Made by a program: the position numbers and the translations under genes
Notes under the pieces: model-generated
The model's database searches: none
Told to the model about the DNA's origin: nothing
What the model saw: only the letters and a program-made list of their open reading frames with translations
Part shown: positions 1-6,506 of the stretch, in pieces
Layout: every line of letters begins with the position of its first letter
Numbering within the stretch: position 1 is the first letter of the stretch
Source: an uncultured Lachnospiraceae bacterium
GTDB lineage: Bacteria; Bacillota; Clostridia; Lachnospirales; Lachnospiraceae
Assembly (NCBI GenBank): GCA_902803245.1
Contig: CADCPJ010000065.1
Location: 1 to 10,465, forward strand
Length of the DNA stretch: 10,465 bases
Direction of reading: 5' to 3'

Positions 1-80
1 GTATTGCCGAAGGCCCCCGGAAAGGTATTGCTGTAAACTGATTGGAAAAGTATTGCTATAAGCCGCCAGGAAAAGTATTG
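1..80. repeat. Four imperfect ~25-bp direct repeats
   Basis: GTATTG occurs at 1, 25, 50 and 75, so the period is 24-25 bp. The first three units end in GGAAAG or GGAAAA just before the next GTATTG, and the middle of each unit varies. The period is not a multiple of three and every + frame meets a stop, so a coding repeat is unlikely. The array may continue upstream of the window. It lies about 60-140 bp upstream of the possible promoter at 123-131, a position that would suit repeated binding sites for an activator, but that is inference only. Confidence 0.7.
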
Positions 81-114
81 GCGACTTAAAGGAGAATAAG
101 TCTCCTTCTTTCGC
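81..114 (+). terminator. Stem-loop with pyrimidine-rich 3' side, possible weak terminator or attenuator
   Basis: AAGGAGA (89-95) and TCTCCTT (101-107) form a perfect 7-bp stem around a 5-nt loop. An outer GCGA (81-84) can pair with TCGC (111-114) across a small internal loop. The 3' side is only partly T-rich (CTTCTTT), so this is at best a weak intrinsic terminator for something upstream. It could equally be an RNA hairpin in the leader of the exporter operon or a protein-binding dyad. Confidence 0.4.
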
Positions 115-122
115 CCCGATAG

Positions 123-131
123 TGATATGAT
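123..131 (+). promoter_or_regulatory. Possible extended -10 promoter for the exporter operon
   Basis: TG-A-TATGAT is an extended -10 element with five of six matches to TATAAT. No good -35 box is seen 16-18 bp upstream. Transcription from here would start near 138 and place the first dispersed repeat copy in the 5' leader of the gene at 251. It is the best candidate I see upstream of that gene, but the evidence is thin. Confidence 0.25.
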
Positions 132-141
132 GGTACTGGCC

Positions 142-179
142 GGAATGTCCTGCTTTTGCAGACAATTTCGTGAACGGCT
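142..179 (+). repeat. Dispersed intergenic repeat, copy 1
   Basis: This 38-bp segment matches 541-578 at 32 of 38 positions without gaps. Its core, CTGC-TTTT-GCAG (150-161), can form a small hairpin, and the matching copy keeps the same stem with a TTGT loop. Part of it (139-162) also matches 9462-9486 at 21 of 25 columns with one gap. It lies 71 bp upstream of the short HlyD-like gene. A 22-codon reading frame from ATG 129 to a stop at 195-197 runs through it, but I do not call it a gene. Confidence 0.65.
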
Positions 180-250
180 GCTTAAAAAACGGATATGAGC
201 CCTGTTTAAACCGGCAGGGACCGGGATCTGACATTAAGGGAAGGCAGAAT

Positions 251-469
251 ATGGACATATTCAGGGAAAAAAGCCTGAAGAAGGTATCTTCACCGGAACG
301 CATGGACGAATACATCCATGTCACGACGCCTTCGGTATGGATTGCGCTCATTGCGCTGGCTGTGCTTCTTGCTGGATTTGTGATCTGGAGCATTTTCGGC
401 ACGGTGGAAGTACACGACGAGAGCGGAGACGTTAAGGCGGTTCATCCGATTACATATGTGGTAAACTGA
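251..469 (+). CDS. Very short HlyD-like NHLM secretion protein, probably internally deleted
   Basis: This 72-residue protein starts MDIFREKSLKKVSSPERMDE, which resembles the N-terminus of NHLM bacteriocin secretion proteins (HlyD family; usually a FR-KSL-ISSPE-L--YI pattern as I recall). One membrane helix spans about residues 28-50. The last residues, VHPITYVVN, resemble the C-terminal tail of the short form of the same family. The biotinyl/lipoyl-like or beta-barrel adaptor part expected between them is absent, so the adaptor function is probably lost or reduced to a membrane anchor. The start at ATG 251 is supported by AAGGGAAGG (236-244), six bases upstream; a longer reading frame from GTG 170 is not needed. 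It sits directly before the C39-ABC exporter, as in intact systems. It could instead be a natural minimal variant. The family assignment is from memory of sequence patterns. Confidence 0.6.
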   Translation: MDIFREKSLKKVSSPERMDEYIHVTTPSVWIALIALAVLLAGFVIWSIFGTVEVHDESGDVKAVHPITYVVN

Positions 470-497
470 CCGGCGTCTGTACCGGTTAACCTTAAGC

Positions 498-510
498 TTG
501 CCGAAGGCAA
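498..510. other. Small inverted repeat in the hlyD-like/C39-ABC intergenic region
   Basis: TTGCC-GAA-GGCAA is a perfect 5-bp dyad with a 3-bp centre. Its first 11 bases (TTGCCGAAGGC) also occur at 4-14, at the left edge of the window, so the two spacer regions on either side of the short HlyD-like gene share more than the 38-bp repeat. No function can be assigned. Confidence 0.4.
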
Positions 511-540
511 TTGCTAAGATTAACTGCATATCGGGAAAAC

Positions 541-578
541 GAAATGTTCTGCTTGTGCAGACAATGTCGTTAACGACT
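541..578 (+). repeat. Dispersed intergenic repeat, copy 2, with a 12-bp perfect palindrome
   Basis: This is the partner of 142-179 (32 of 38 identical). It holds a TCTGC-TTGT-GCAGA hairpin (548-561) and, at 566-577, GTCGTTAACGAC, a perfect 12-bp palindrome that is degenerate in copy 1. It ends 19 bp before the ATG of the C39-ABC exporter and just before its ribosome binding site. It could act as an operator, an RNA hairpin or simply be a mobile or REP-like repeat. Confidence 0.65.
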
Positions 579-597
579 ATAAGAGGTGGGAGCAGTG

Positions 598-2832
598 ATG
601 GCTGGAAAAACAGCGGAACCGGTTACAAAAGGCGCTGCAAAAGTGCCCGTTGTCATGCAGCTGGAGGCCCTGGAGTGCGGGGCCGCCTGCCTTTGCATGG
701 TGATGGCGTATTATGGAAAATGGATTCCGCTGGAGCAGGTGCGCAGGGACTGCGGCGTGTCGCGTGACGGGAGCAATGCGGCGAATATTGTGATGGCTGC
801 CGAGGAATACGGCTTCAAAGCGGACGGATACAGGATGGAACCGGAAAACCTCAGGGAAGAAGGTTTTTTTCCCTGCATTGTTCACTGGGAATTCAACCAC
901 TTCGTCGTCTGCAACGGCTTCAAGGGAAATAAAGTCTGTATCAACGATCCGGCGAAAGGATCCTGCACCATCCCGTTCGAACAGTTTGACGAGTCATTTA
1001 CGGGCGTCGCGATCTTCATGAAGCCGGGAGAGGGATTTGAACCGTCAGGCAGGAAGAAATCGATCCGGGGCTTTGTTTCCGAGCGCATGAAGGGCGCAAA
1101 GGCGGCCATGTACTTTATGGCGATCACGACGCTCATTTCCTCTCTTTGCGGCATCCTGACAGCCATATTTTCACGCATTTTCCTGGACGAGCTGCTGCCG
1201 GGGAAGGAACCGCAGCTGCTCATCCCTGTGCTGACCGGAATGACGGTCCTTACCCTGCTGCAGATCGCCGCGGCCTGGATCGCGGCCGTATATTCGATCC
1301 GGATAAACGGGAAGATGGACATTGTCGGAAACAGCACCTACATGTGGAAAGTGTTCCGTCTGCCGATGGAATTCTTTTCCCAGCGGATGGCGGGCGACAT
1401 CCAGTACCGAAAAGACGCGAATGCCCGGATTGCGTCACAGCTCGTAAATATCTTTGCTCCGCTTCTTTTAAACACCGTCATGATGATCTTCTATCTGGTC
1501 GTCATGCTGCGGTATTCCCTTGCCCTGACACTGATCGGAATTTCTTCTGTCGCAGCACAGCTGATACTTTCCGTAATCATCGCGAACAGGCAGGTGAATA
1601 TTACCCGCGTCATGATGAAGTACAGCGGGAAGCTGTCAGGCTATACCGTCTCCGGAATGGAAATGATCGAGAGCATTAAGGCCGGCGGGGCGGAGACCGG
1701 GTATTTTGAAAAATGGTCCGGTTACCAGGCAATGATGAATTCCCAGAATGTGAACTACGGAAAAGTCCGATACTATCTGGGTGTCGTTCCATCTGTCATT
1801 TCCGAGGCCCTGAACATCCTTGTGACGATACTGGGCGTCTATCTTGTGATGCGCGGCGAGTTTACACCGGGCATGGTTTTTGCGTTCCAGGGCTTTCTTG
1901 CGGCTTTCATGTCTCCTGCACAGGAACTCATCAGCTCCGGGCAGCAGATGCAGGAGATGCGCACAGACATGGAGCGCATCGAGGACGTGATGAAATATCC
2001 GGACGATGCGGCGATGGAGGCGGAGAGCGGCTGGGAGACGGAGAACAGTTTGGAGACGGAGAACGGTTTGGAGACGGGGGGCGGTTTGGAGACTGTGCCT
2101 CCTTATGCCAAACTTTCCGGAGAGCTGATTATGAGGGGCGTGACCTTCGGATATTCCCGATTGGATGAGCCGCTCATCAGGGACTTCCATCTGGAACTGA
2201 AAAAGGGACACAGCGTGGCATTTGTCGGCGCATCCGGAAGCGGGAAGTCCACTTTGTCCAAACTGATCTCGAACCTGTATGAGCCGTGGAGCGGCGAAAT
2301 CCTGTTTGACGGGAAGAGGGCTTCCCAGATCGACCGCTCAGTGTTTACGGGATCCGTGGCGGTTGTGGACCAGGATATCATTCTCTTTGAAGATCCGGTG
2401 GCAGACAATATCAAGATGTGGGACGGGTCGATTGAGGACTTCGAAATGATCATGGCGGCGAGGGATGCGCAGATTCACACAGCTATCATGCAGCGCGAGG
2501 GCGCATACCGGCACAAAATGCTCGAAGGCGGGAAGGACTTCTCCGGCGGTGAGCGCCAGCGCCTGGAGATCGCCCGCGTACTGGCGCTGGATCCCACGCT
2601 CATCATCCTGGACGAGGCGACGAGTGCCCTCGACGCCCGCACGGAAGCGGATGTGATCCATTCCATCAGGGAACGGGGAATCACATGCGTTGTGATTGCG
2701 CACCGCCTCTCGACTATCCGTGACTGTGATGAGATCATTGTGCTGGATCACGGCAGTGTCATAGAGCGGGGGAATCATCAGGAGCTTTTATCGATGCATG
2801 GTCTCTATGAGAAGCTTGTCAGGAGTGCCTGA
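598..2832 (+). CDS. NHLM-type peptidase C39 ABC exporter (leader-cleaving transporter)
   Basis: A 744-residue membrane exporter that should remove the leader of a ribosomal peptide at its double-glycine-type site in the cytosol and export the core. The order is a C39 cysteine peptidase, a six-helix ABC membrane domain (about residues 160-450) and an ATPase. The peptidase has Cys27 in QLEALECGAAC, His101 in HWEFNHF and Asp117 in NDPAKG, so the triad looks intact. The ATPase has GASGSGKS (544-551), FSGGERQR (648-655), LIILDE (668-673) and His702. All sites look active. I chose ATG 598 because GAGGTGGGAG (583-592) serves as its ribosome binding site; the alternative GTG 586 overlaps that site. 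The linker between membrane domain and ATPase contains a six-residue tandem repeat (see 2032-2094). The next gene encodes the second exporter of the same family pair, 14 bp downstream. Confidence 0.95.
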   Translation: MAGKTAEPVTKGAAKVPVVMQLEALECGAACLCMVMAYYGKWIPLEQVRRDCGVSRDGSNAANIVMAAEEYGFKADGYRMEPENLREEGFFPCIVHWEFNHFVVCNGFKGNKVCINDPAKGSCTIPFEQFDESFTGVAIFMKPGEGFEPSGRKKSIRGFVSERMKGAKAAMYFMAITTLISSLCGILTAIFSRIFLDELLPGKEPQLLIPVLTGMTVLTLLQIAAAWIAAVYSIRINGKMDIVGNSTYMWKVFRLPMEFFSQRMAGDIQYRKDANARIASQLVNIFAPLLLNTVMMIFYLVVMLRYSLALTLIGISSVAAQLILSVIIANRQVNITRVMMKYSGKLSGYTVSGMEMIESIKAGGAETGYFEKWSGYQAMMNSQNVNYGKVRYYLGVVPSVISEALNILVTILGVYLVMRGEFTPGMVFAFQGFLAAFMSPAQELISSGQQMQEMRTDMERIEDVMKYPDDAAMEAESGWETENSLETENGLETGGGLETVPPYAKLSGELIMRGVTFGYSRLDEPLIRDFHLELKKGHSVAFVGASGSGKSTLSKLISNLYEPWSGEILFDGKRASQIDRSVFTGSVAVVDQDIILFEDPVADNIKMWDGSIEDFEMIMAARDAQIHTAIMQREGAYRHKMLEGGKDFSGGERQRLEIARVLALDPTLIILDEATSALDARTEADVIHSIRERGITCVVIAHRLSTIRDCDEIIVLDHGSVIERGNHQELLSMHGLYEKLVRSA
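2032..2094 (+). repeat. 18-bp tandem repeat in the C39-ABC linker
   Basis: Three full units and a half unit of an 18-bp repeat encode WETENS-LETENG-LETGGG-LET in the linker ahead of the ATPase domain, about residues 479-499 from ATG 598. Units 2 and 3 differ at only two bases. The reading frame is kept because the unit is a multiple of three. Such a near-identical array is prone to copy-number change by slippage, which would only lengthen or shorten an acidic, flexible linker. Confidence 0.85.
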
Positions 2833-2846
2833 GGGAGACCGGGGAA

Positions 2847-5042
2847 ATGAACTGGTTTGATGAGCAGATAAAAAAACGGAAAGAAAGTGATGAGGCAGCT
2901 GTCGAGGAGTCGGTCCGGGAAATGGCCGGAGCGGTGCTGGGCCGCTGTTCTCCTCCGGAAGCTGAGAAAGAAGCCCCCCCTCGCAGCAGAGACGCGATCA
3001 CAGAGGTGCTTGAATACTATCGTGTTAAGTCCAAAGGAGTGACGGAATCTCTCCGGGAAGCAGGAAACGATGAGGAGGCGCTGGAGCAGATCCTGCAGCC
3101 CACCGGAATCATAAGGCGGCGCGTGTCCCTTGACGGAAAATGGTACCGCGACGCTTCCGAGGCCATGCTCGGGAGAAAGAAAGACAGCAAAAGCCTGGTC
3201 GCGCTCCTTCCGGACGGCTGGGGCGGATACCGCTACCATGACCCGGACACCGGCAGGAAGGTCCGCGTAAGGAGGAAAAATGCGGATCAGATCGAAAGGG
3301 AAGCCATTTTGCTGTACCGGCCTTTCCCGCAGGAAAAGCTGACAATGGGCTCTCTCCTAAGGTTTATGCTGCAGCTGATCTCGCTCGGGGATATCGTCAT
3401 GCTTGCCGCATCCATGCTTACCGTGACCGGCGTGGGCCTTCTCATTCCGTACCTGAACAACAAACTGTTTTCGGAAGTGGCTCATTCCGGCAGCACGACG
3501 GCCCTTGTGGGCACCGGTGTCTTTATGATCTGCGCCGCCATCAGCAGACTGCTCTTTTCCACGATCCAGGCACTGATGACCGCAAGGATCACGGAAAAGA
3601 TCTCTTTCTCGACAAGGGCAGCCGCCATGATGCGGGTTCTTGCGCTTCCTCCGTCATTCTTCAGGAAATTCAGTGCGGGAGAAATGAGCAAGAGAAGCGG
3701 CTATATCAGTGAGATGTGCAGACAGATCGCGAATATGGTGCTGAATACGGGGCTTAGCGCAGTGCTGTCCCTCGTTTATCTCTCCCAGATATTTATCTAT
3801 GCGCCTGCACTCGTACTTCCGTCCCTCCTTGTCACGCTTGCGACACTGGCTGTCTTAGCGGCCCATGTGCTCATCCAGATTAAGTTTTCACGCAGATCCA
3901 TGCTGGCGGGCGGCAGGGAGAGCGGCCTGGCCTACCAGATGATATCCGGGATCCGGAAGATCAGGCTGTCGGGAGCGGAGAGGCGCGCATTTGCCAGATG
4001 GGGAAAGGCGTATGCCGAAGCGGCGAAGTATACCTACAGCCCGCCCGTTTTCCTGAAGATCAGTTCGGTCATCACGCTCGCGATTTCCCTGGCCGGAACC
4101 ATTCTCCTTTATTACGTCTCGGTCCGCTCGGGGGTTTCCGTCGCGGAGTACTATGCGTTCAACTCCGCCTACGGGATGGTAAACAGCGCATTTCTTGCCC
4201 TTTCGGGCGCAGCGGCCGGAGCCGCGCAGCTCAGGCCGATGCGGGAGATGGCCGGCCCCATCATGGAGGCGGAGCCGGAAACGGCTGAGGAACGGAACGT
4301 GGTTTCCGGCCTCGAGGGAAAAATAGAGCTGAACAATGTTTCCTTTAAATACGAGGGGAGCGGGCGGATGATTCTCGACAACCTGTCGCTGACGATCCTG
4401 CCGGGACAGTATGTCGCGGTGGTAGGGAAGACCGGCTGCGGGAAATCCACACTCCTTAGGGTCATGCTCGGCTTCGAGAAGCTTAAGGCGGGAACCGTGT
4501 ATTATGACGGTATGGATATCCGGAATACGGATCTCCGCTCCTTAAGGCGCAGGATCGGAACCGTGATGCAGAATGGAAAACTCTTTGACGGAGATATTTT
4601 TTCCAACATCACAATCTCGGCTCCCTGGCTCACCATGGAGCAGGCATGGGAGGCTGCGGAGATTGCCGGTATTGCAGACGACATCCGGCGCATGCCCATG
4701 GGGATGTTCACCCACATATCGGAGGGGCAGGGCGGGATCTCCGGCGGTCAGCGCCAGCGGCTCCTGATCGCCCGTGCGGTTGCGGCGCGGCCGGGAATTC
4801 TGATGTTTGACGAAGCGACAAGCGCACTGGACAACCTGACGCAGAAGCATGTGTCCGAAGCCCTGGACAGGATGAACTGCACCCGCATTGTGATCGCGCA
4901 CAGGCTGTCCACCATCCGTGAGTGCGACCGCATCATCATGCTTGAAGACGGAAAGATCATCGGGGACGGAAGCTATGAGGAGCTTCTTGTTAAGAACAGA
5001 AAATTTGCCGAAATGGTAAAAAGACAGTGTCTTGACGACTGA
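2847..5042 (+). CDS. Second NHLM-type ABC exporter, permease/ATPase fusion
   Basis: A 731-residue fused ABC exporter. Residues 1-165 form a charged cytosolic N-terminal region without a C39 catalytic motif, ending in a compact domain with DGWGGYRYHDPDTGRKVRV, as seen before the membrane helices of the second ABC protein of NHLM systems. Membrane helices lie at about 172-455. The ATPase has GKTGCGKS (527-534), ISGGQRQR (631-638), ILMFDE (651-656) and His685, so it should be active. It likely pairs with, or works alongside, the C39 exporter upstream to export the same peptide. GAGGGAG at 2831-2837 lies nine bases before the ATG and overlaps the upstream stop, so the two genes are probably translated together. 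As I recall, family members are usually longer, with a bigger N-terminal region, so this is a short variant. A run of seven C at 2975-2981 does not break the frame. Confidence 0.9.
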   Translation: MNWFDEQIKKRKESDEAAVEESVREMAGAVLGRCSPPEAEKEAPPRSRDAITEVLEYYRVKSKGVTESLREAGNDEEALEQILQPTGIIRRRVSLDGKWYRDASEAMLGRKKDSKSLVALLPDGWGGYRYHDPDTGRKVRVRRKNADQIEREAILLYRPFPQEKLTMGSLLRFMLQLISLGDIVMLAASMLTVTGVGLLIPYLNNKLFSEVAHSGSTTALVGTGVFMICAAISRLLFSTIQALMTARITEKISFSTRAAAMMRVLALPPSFFRKFSAGEMSKRSGYISEMCRQIANMVLNTGLSAVLSLVYLSQIFIYAPALVLPSLLVTLATLAVLAAHVLIQIKFSRRSMLAGGRESGLAYQMISGIRKIRLSGAERRAFARWGKAYAEAAKYTYSPPVFLKISSVITLAISLAGTILLYYVSVRSGVSVAEYYAFNSAYGMVNSAFLALSGAAAGAAQLRPMREMAGPIMEAEPETAEERNVVSGLEGKIELNNVSFKYEGSGRMILDNLSLTILPGQYVAVVGKTGCGKSTLLRVMLGFEKLKAGTVYYDGMDIRNTDLRSLRRRIGTVMQNGKLFDGDIFSNITISAPWLTMEQAWEAAEIAGIADDIRRMPMGMFTHISEGQGGISGGQRQRLLIARAVAARPGILMFDEATSALDNLTQKHVSEALDRMNCTRIVIAHRLSTIRECDRIIMLEDGKIIGDGSYEELLVKNRKFAEMVKRQCLDD

Positions 5043-5105
5043 CAAAAGCCCCAATATCATGAAAGGCAGGTGCAAGTGACCAGTGGCGCCTGAAGCGGAA
5101 ATGCC

Positions 5106-5825
5106 ATGAAAAATACATACCAATTTGCGGAAAGAAAGGTGGAGATCCATTCCATCTATTCCGATATCCACAGCTGCTGCCGGGATTACCTCGCAAGTGG
5201 GAGGCCCGATTTCAAGGTTGAAACGACACAGTCGGACATTGACCGTGAAAGGGAGAAATCCATAAGGGAGGGTGAGATGAAGGGCTCTTACGATCTCACG
5301 GATGCCTGTCTGGAAATACTGGCTGTATACCGCAGGATTGCCGAAAAGATGCCGGATTATGACACGTTCCTCTTCCATGGATCGGCCGTAGCTGTTTATG
5401 GGCAGGCTTATATCTTTGCCGCGAAGAGCGGAACGGGGAAGTCGACCCATGCTGCGCTCTGGCGGAAGATGCTGGGGGAATCTGCCGTCATGGTCAACGA
5501 CGATAAACCGCTCATCAGGGCAGCGGAAGGGAAAACCGTTGTGTATGGGACTCCGTGGAATGGGAAGCATCATCTGAGCAGCAATATTTCCGCTCCGGTT
5601 CGGTCGATCTGCATACTGGAACAGGCTAAGGTGAATGCAATCCGGAGGATCTCAAATGAGGAGGCGTATCCGGTACTTCTGCAGCAGACCTACCGGCCGG
5701 CTGCCCCGGCCGCCCTGTCAAAAACTCTTCAGCTCCTTGACCGCCTTGACGTGCGCTTCTACCGCCTCTCCTGCAACATGGAGCTAAGCGCGGCCGAGCT
5801 GTCGTATCACACGATGAAAGGATGA
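5106..5825 (+). CDS. HPr-kinase-like (HprK-related) protein kinase of a RiPP cluster
   Basis: A 239-residue soluble protein of the HPr kinase/PEP carboxykinase-like fold. The core begins at HGSAVAV (91-97), followed by the P-loop AAKSGTGKST (105-114), NDDKPLI (131-137) carrying the acidic metal-binding residues, and GTPWNGKH (148-155). These match HprK-related proteins found beside PqqD genes, not the housekeeping HPr kinase, which is longer and acts on the sugar phosphotransferase system. In the lasso peptide paeninodin cluster a kinase of this family phosphorylates the peptide, so a peptide-kinase role is a reasonable inference here; the substrate is unknown. It is 63 bp from the upstream exporter gene, the largest gap inside the operon, and has only a weak ribosome binding site (GCGGAA). 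An in-frame stop at 5091 limits how far upstream it could start. Confidence 0.8.
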   Translation: MKNTYQFAERKVEIHSIYSDIHSCCRDYLASGRPDFKVETTQSDIDREREKSIREGEMKGSYDLTDACLEILAVYRRIAEKMPDYDTFLFHGSAVAVYGQAYIFAAKSGTGKSTHAALWRKMLGESAVMVNDDKPLIRAAEGKTVVYGTPWNGKHHLSSNISAPVRSICILEQAKVNAIRRISNEEAYPVLLQQTYRPAAPAALSKTLQLLDRLDVRFYRLSCNMELSAAELSYHTMKG

Positions 5826-5827
5826 AT

Positions 5828-6091
5828 ATGAAACTAAAAGCACAGTTTATCACCCATGAGACCGGGACGGAATCCCTTCTTGTCCCTGCCGGCGATGCGG
5901 CATTTTCAGGCCTTGTAAAAGGGAACAAGACATTTGGCATCATACTGGAATACCTCAAAACAGATACTACTAAAGAGAAGATCATCTCCGCCATGAAGGC
6001 CCGCTTTGATGCGCCGGAGGAAGTCATATCCCGCGACGTGAACTATGCTGTTTCCAGCTTGCGGAAGATCGGGGCGCTCGATGAGGTATGA
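5828..6091 (+). CDS. PqqD-like RiPP recognition protein
   Basis: An 87-residue protein of PqqD size and layout: an N-terminal beta-rich half, then VKGNKTFGIILEYLKTDTT and a helical half with ISRDVNYAVSSLRKIGALDE. PqqD-like proteins are winged-helix RiPP recognition elements that bind a leader peptide and hand it to a modifying enzyme. Here the neighbours suggest the HprK-like kinase and/or the nucleotidyltransferase as partners. I chose ATG 5828 because AAAGG (5817-5821) lies six bases before it; ATG 5822 would overlap the kinase stop but leaves no spacer to that site. The stop of the kinase is two bases upstream, so translation is probably coupled. No catalytic residues are expected. The precursor it would bind is not seen in this window. 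Confidence 0.8.
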   Translation: MKLKAQFITHETGTESLLVPAGDAAFSGLVKGNKTFGIILEYLKTDTTKEKIISAMKARFDAPEEVISRDVNYAVSSLRKIGALDEV

Positions 6092-6506
6092 AGAATACCT
6101 GAATAAGTACGGGAGTCTGACCTACAGATTCCGAGGCGTCAGCATGCTCCCCCTGCTGCGCCAGGGAAGGGACCTGATTATCGTAAAGTCCCGCGACGGG
6201 GGATACAATAAAGGCGACGTGGTCATGTACCGGCGGGGTCCCAAACGGCATGTCCTTCACCGGATTATCGGAATGCGGCCTGACGGCTATATCATAATGG
6301 GCGACAACTGCACCGCCAAAGAATACGGCATCAAAGATGAAGACATCCTCGGCGTGATGACCGGCTTTATCAGAGACGGGAAGGAATACCATGTGTCGGA
6401 TATGCCGTACAGGGCTTATACATGCCTGTGGCTGCACACAATCCCTCTCCGTGTTTTCCTCAAAAAAACGAAGAGCTTTCTTGGAAAAATGAAGAGCATC
6501 CTATGA
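6081..6506 (+). CDS. Soluble S24/S26 (SipW-like) serine peptidase
   Basis: A 141-residue protein with signal-peptidase-type motifs: GVSMLPLL with the nucleophile Ser21, the hydrophobic strand GRDLIIV, GDVVMY (45-50), VLHRIIG with His60 where bacterial signal peptidase I has lysine, and MGDN with Asp75. Ser-His is the arrangement of SipW/ER-type signal peptidases. Unlike those, it has no N-terminal membrane helix; the only candidate membrane contact is an amphipathic basic C-terminus (TIPLRVFLKKTKSFLGK). It could process a RiPP precursor on the cytosolic side, or act at the membrane surface; which one is unknown. The start ATG 6081 overlaps the PqqD-like gene by 11 bp; an earlier ATG at 6045 adds a segment unlike the family. 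It overlaps the next gene by four bases (ATGA). Confidence 0.78.
   Translation: MRYEEYLNKYGSLTYRFRGVSMLPLLRQGRDLIIVKSRDGGYNKGDVVMYRRGPKRHVLHRIIGMRPDGYIIMGDNCTAKEYGIKDEDILGVMTGFIRDGKEYHVSDMPYRAYTCLWLHTIPLRVFLKKTKSFLGKMKSIL

Noticed and set aside
1..80. CRISPR array
   Set aside because: The conserved parts are only about 6-12 bp at a 25-bp period, far too short for CRISPR repeats and spacers, and no cas genes are present.
129..197. 22-codon reading frame through repeat copy 1 (starts MVLAGMSCFC)
   Set aside because: No convincing ribosome binding site, the matching frame in copy 2 stops after nine codons, and the sequence is explained by the repeat.
1..597. Precursor peptide gene with a nitrile-hydratase-like or double-glycine leader
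   Set aside because: No reading frame in the spacers shows a leader, GG/GA cleavage site or core region; the precursor must lie outside the window or be unlinked.
5043..5105. Short frame from GTG 5076 in the gap before the kinase gene
   Set aside because: It is five codons long and ends at 5091-5093; not a gene.
4542..5573. Long minus-strand frame of 343 codons
   Set aside because: It runs opposite to two well-supported genes whose family motifs are intact on the + strand; it is a GC-driven shadow.
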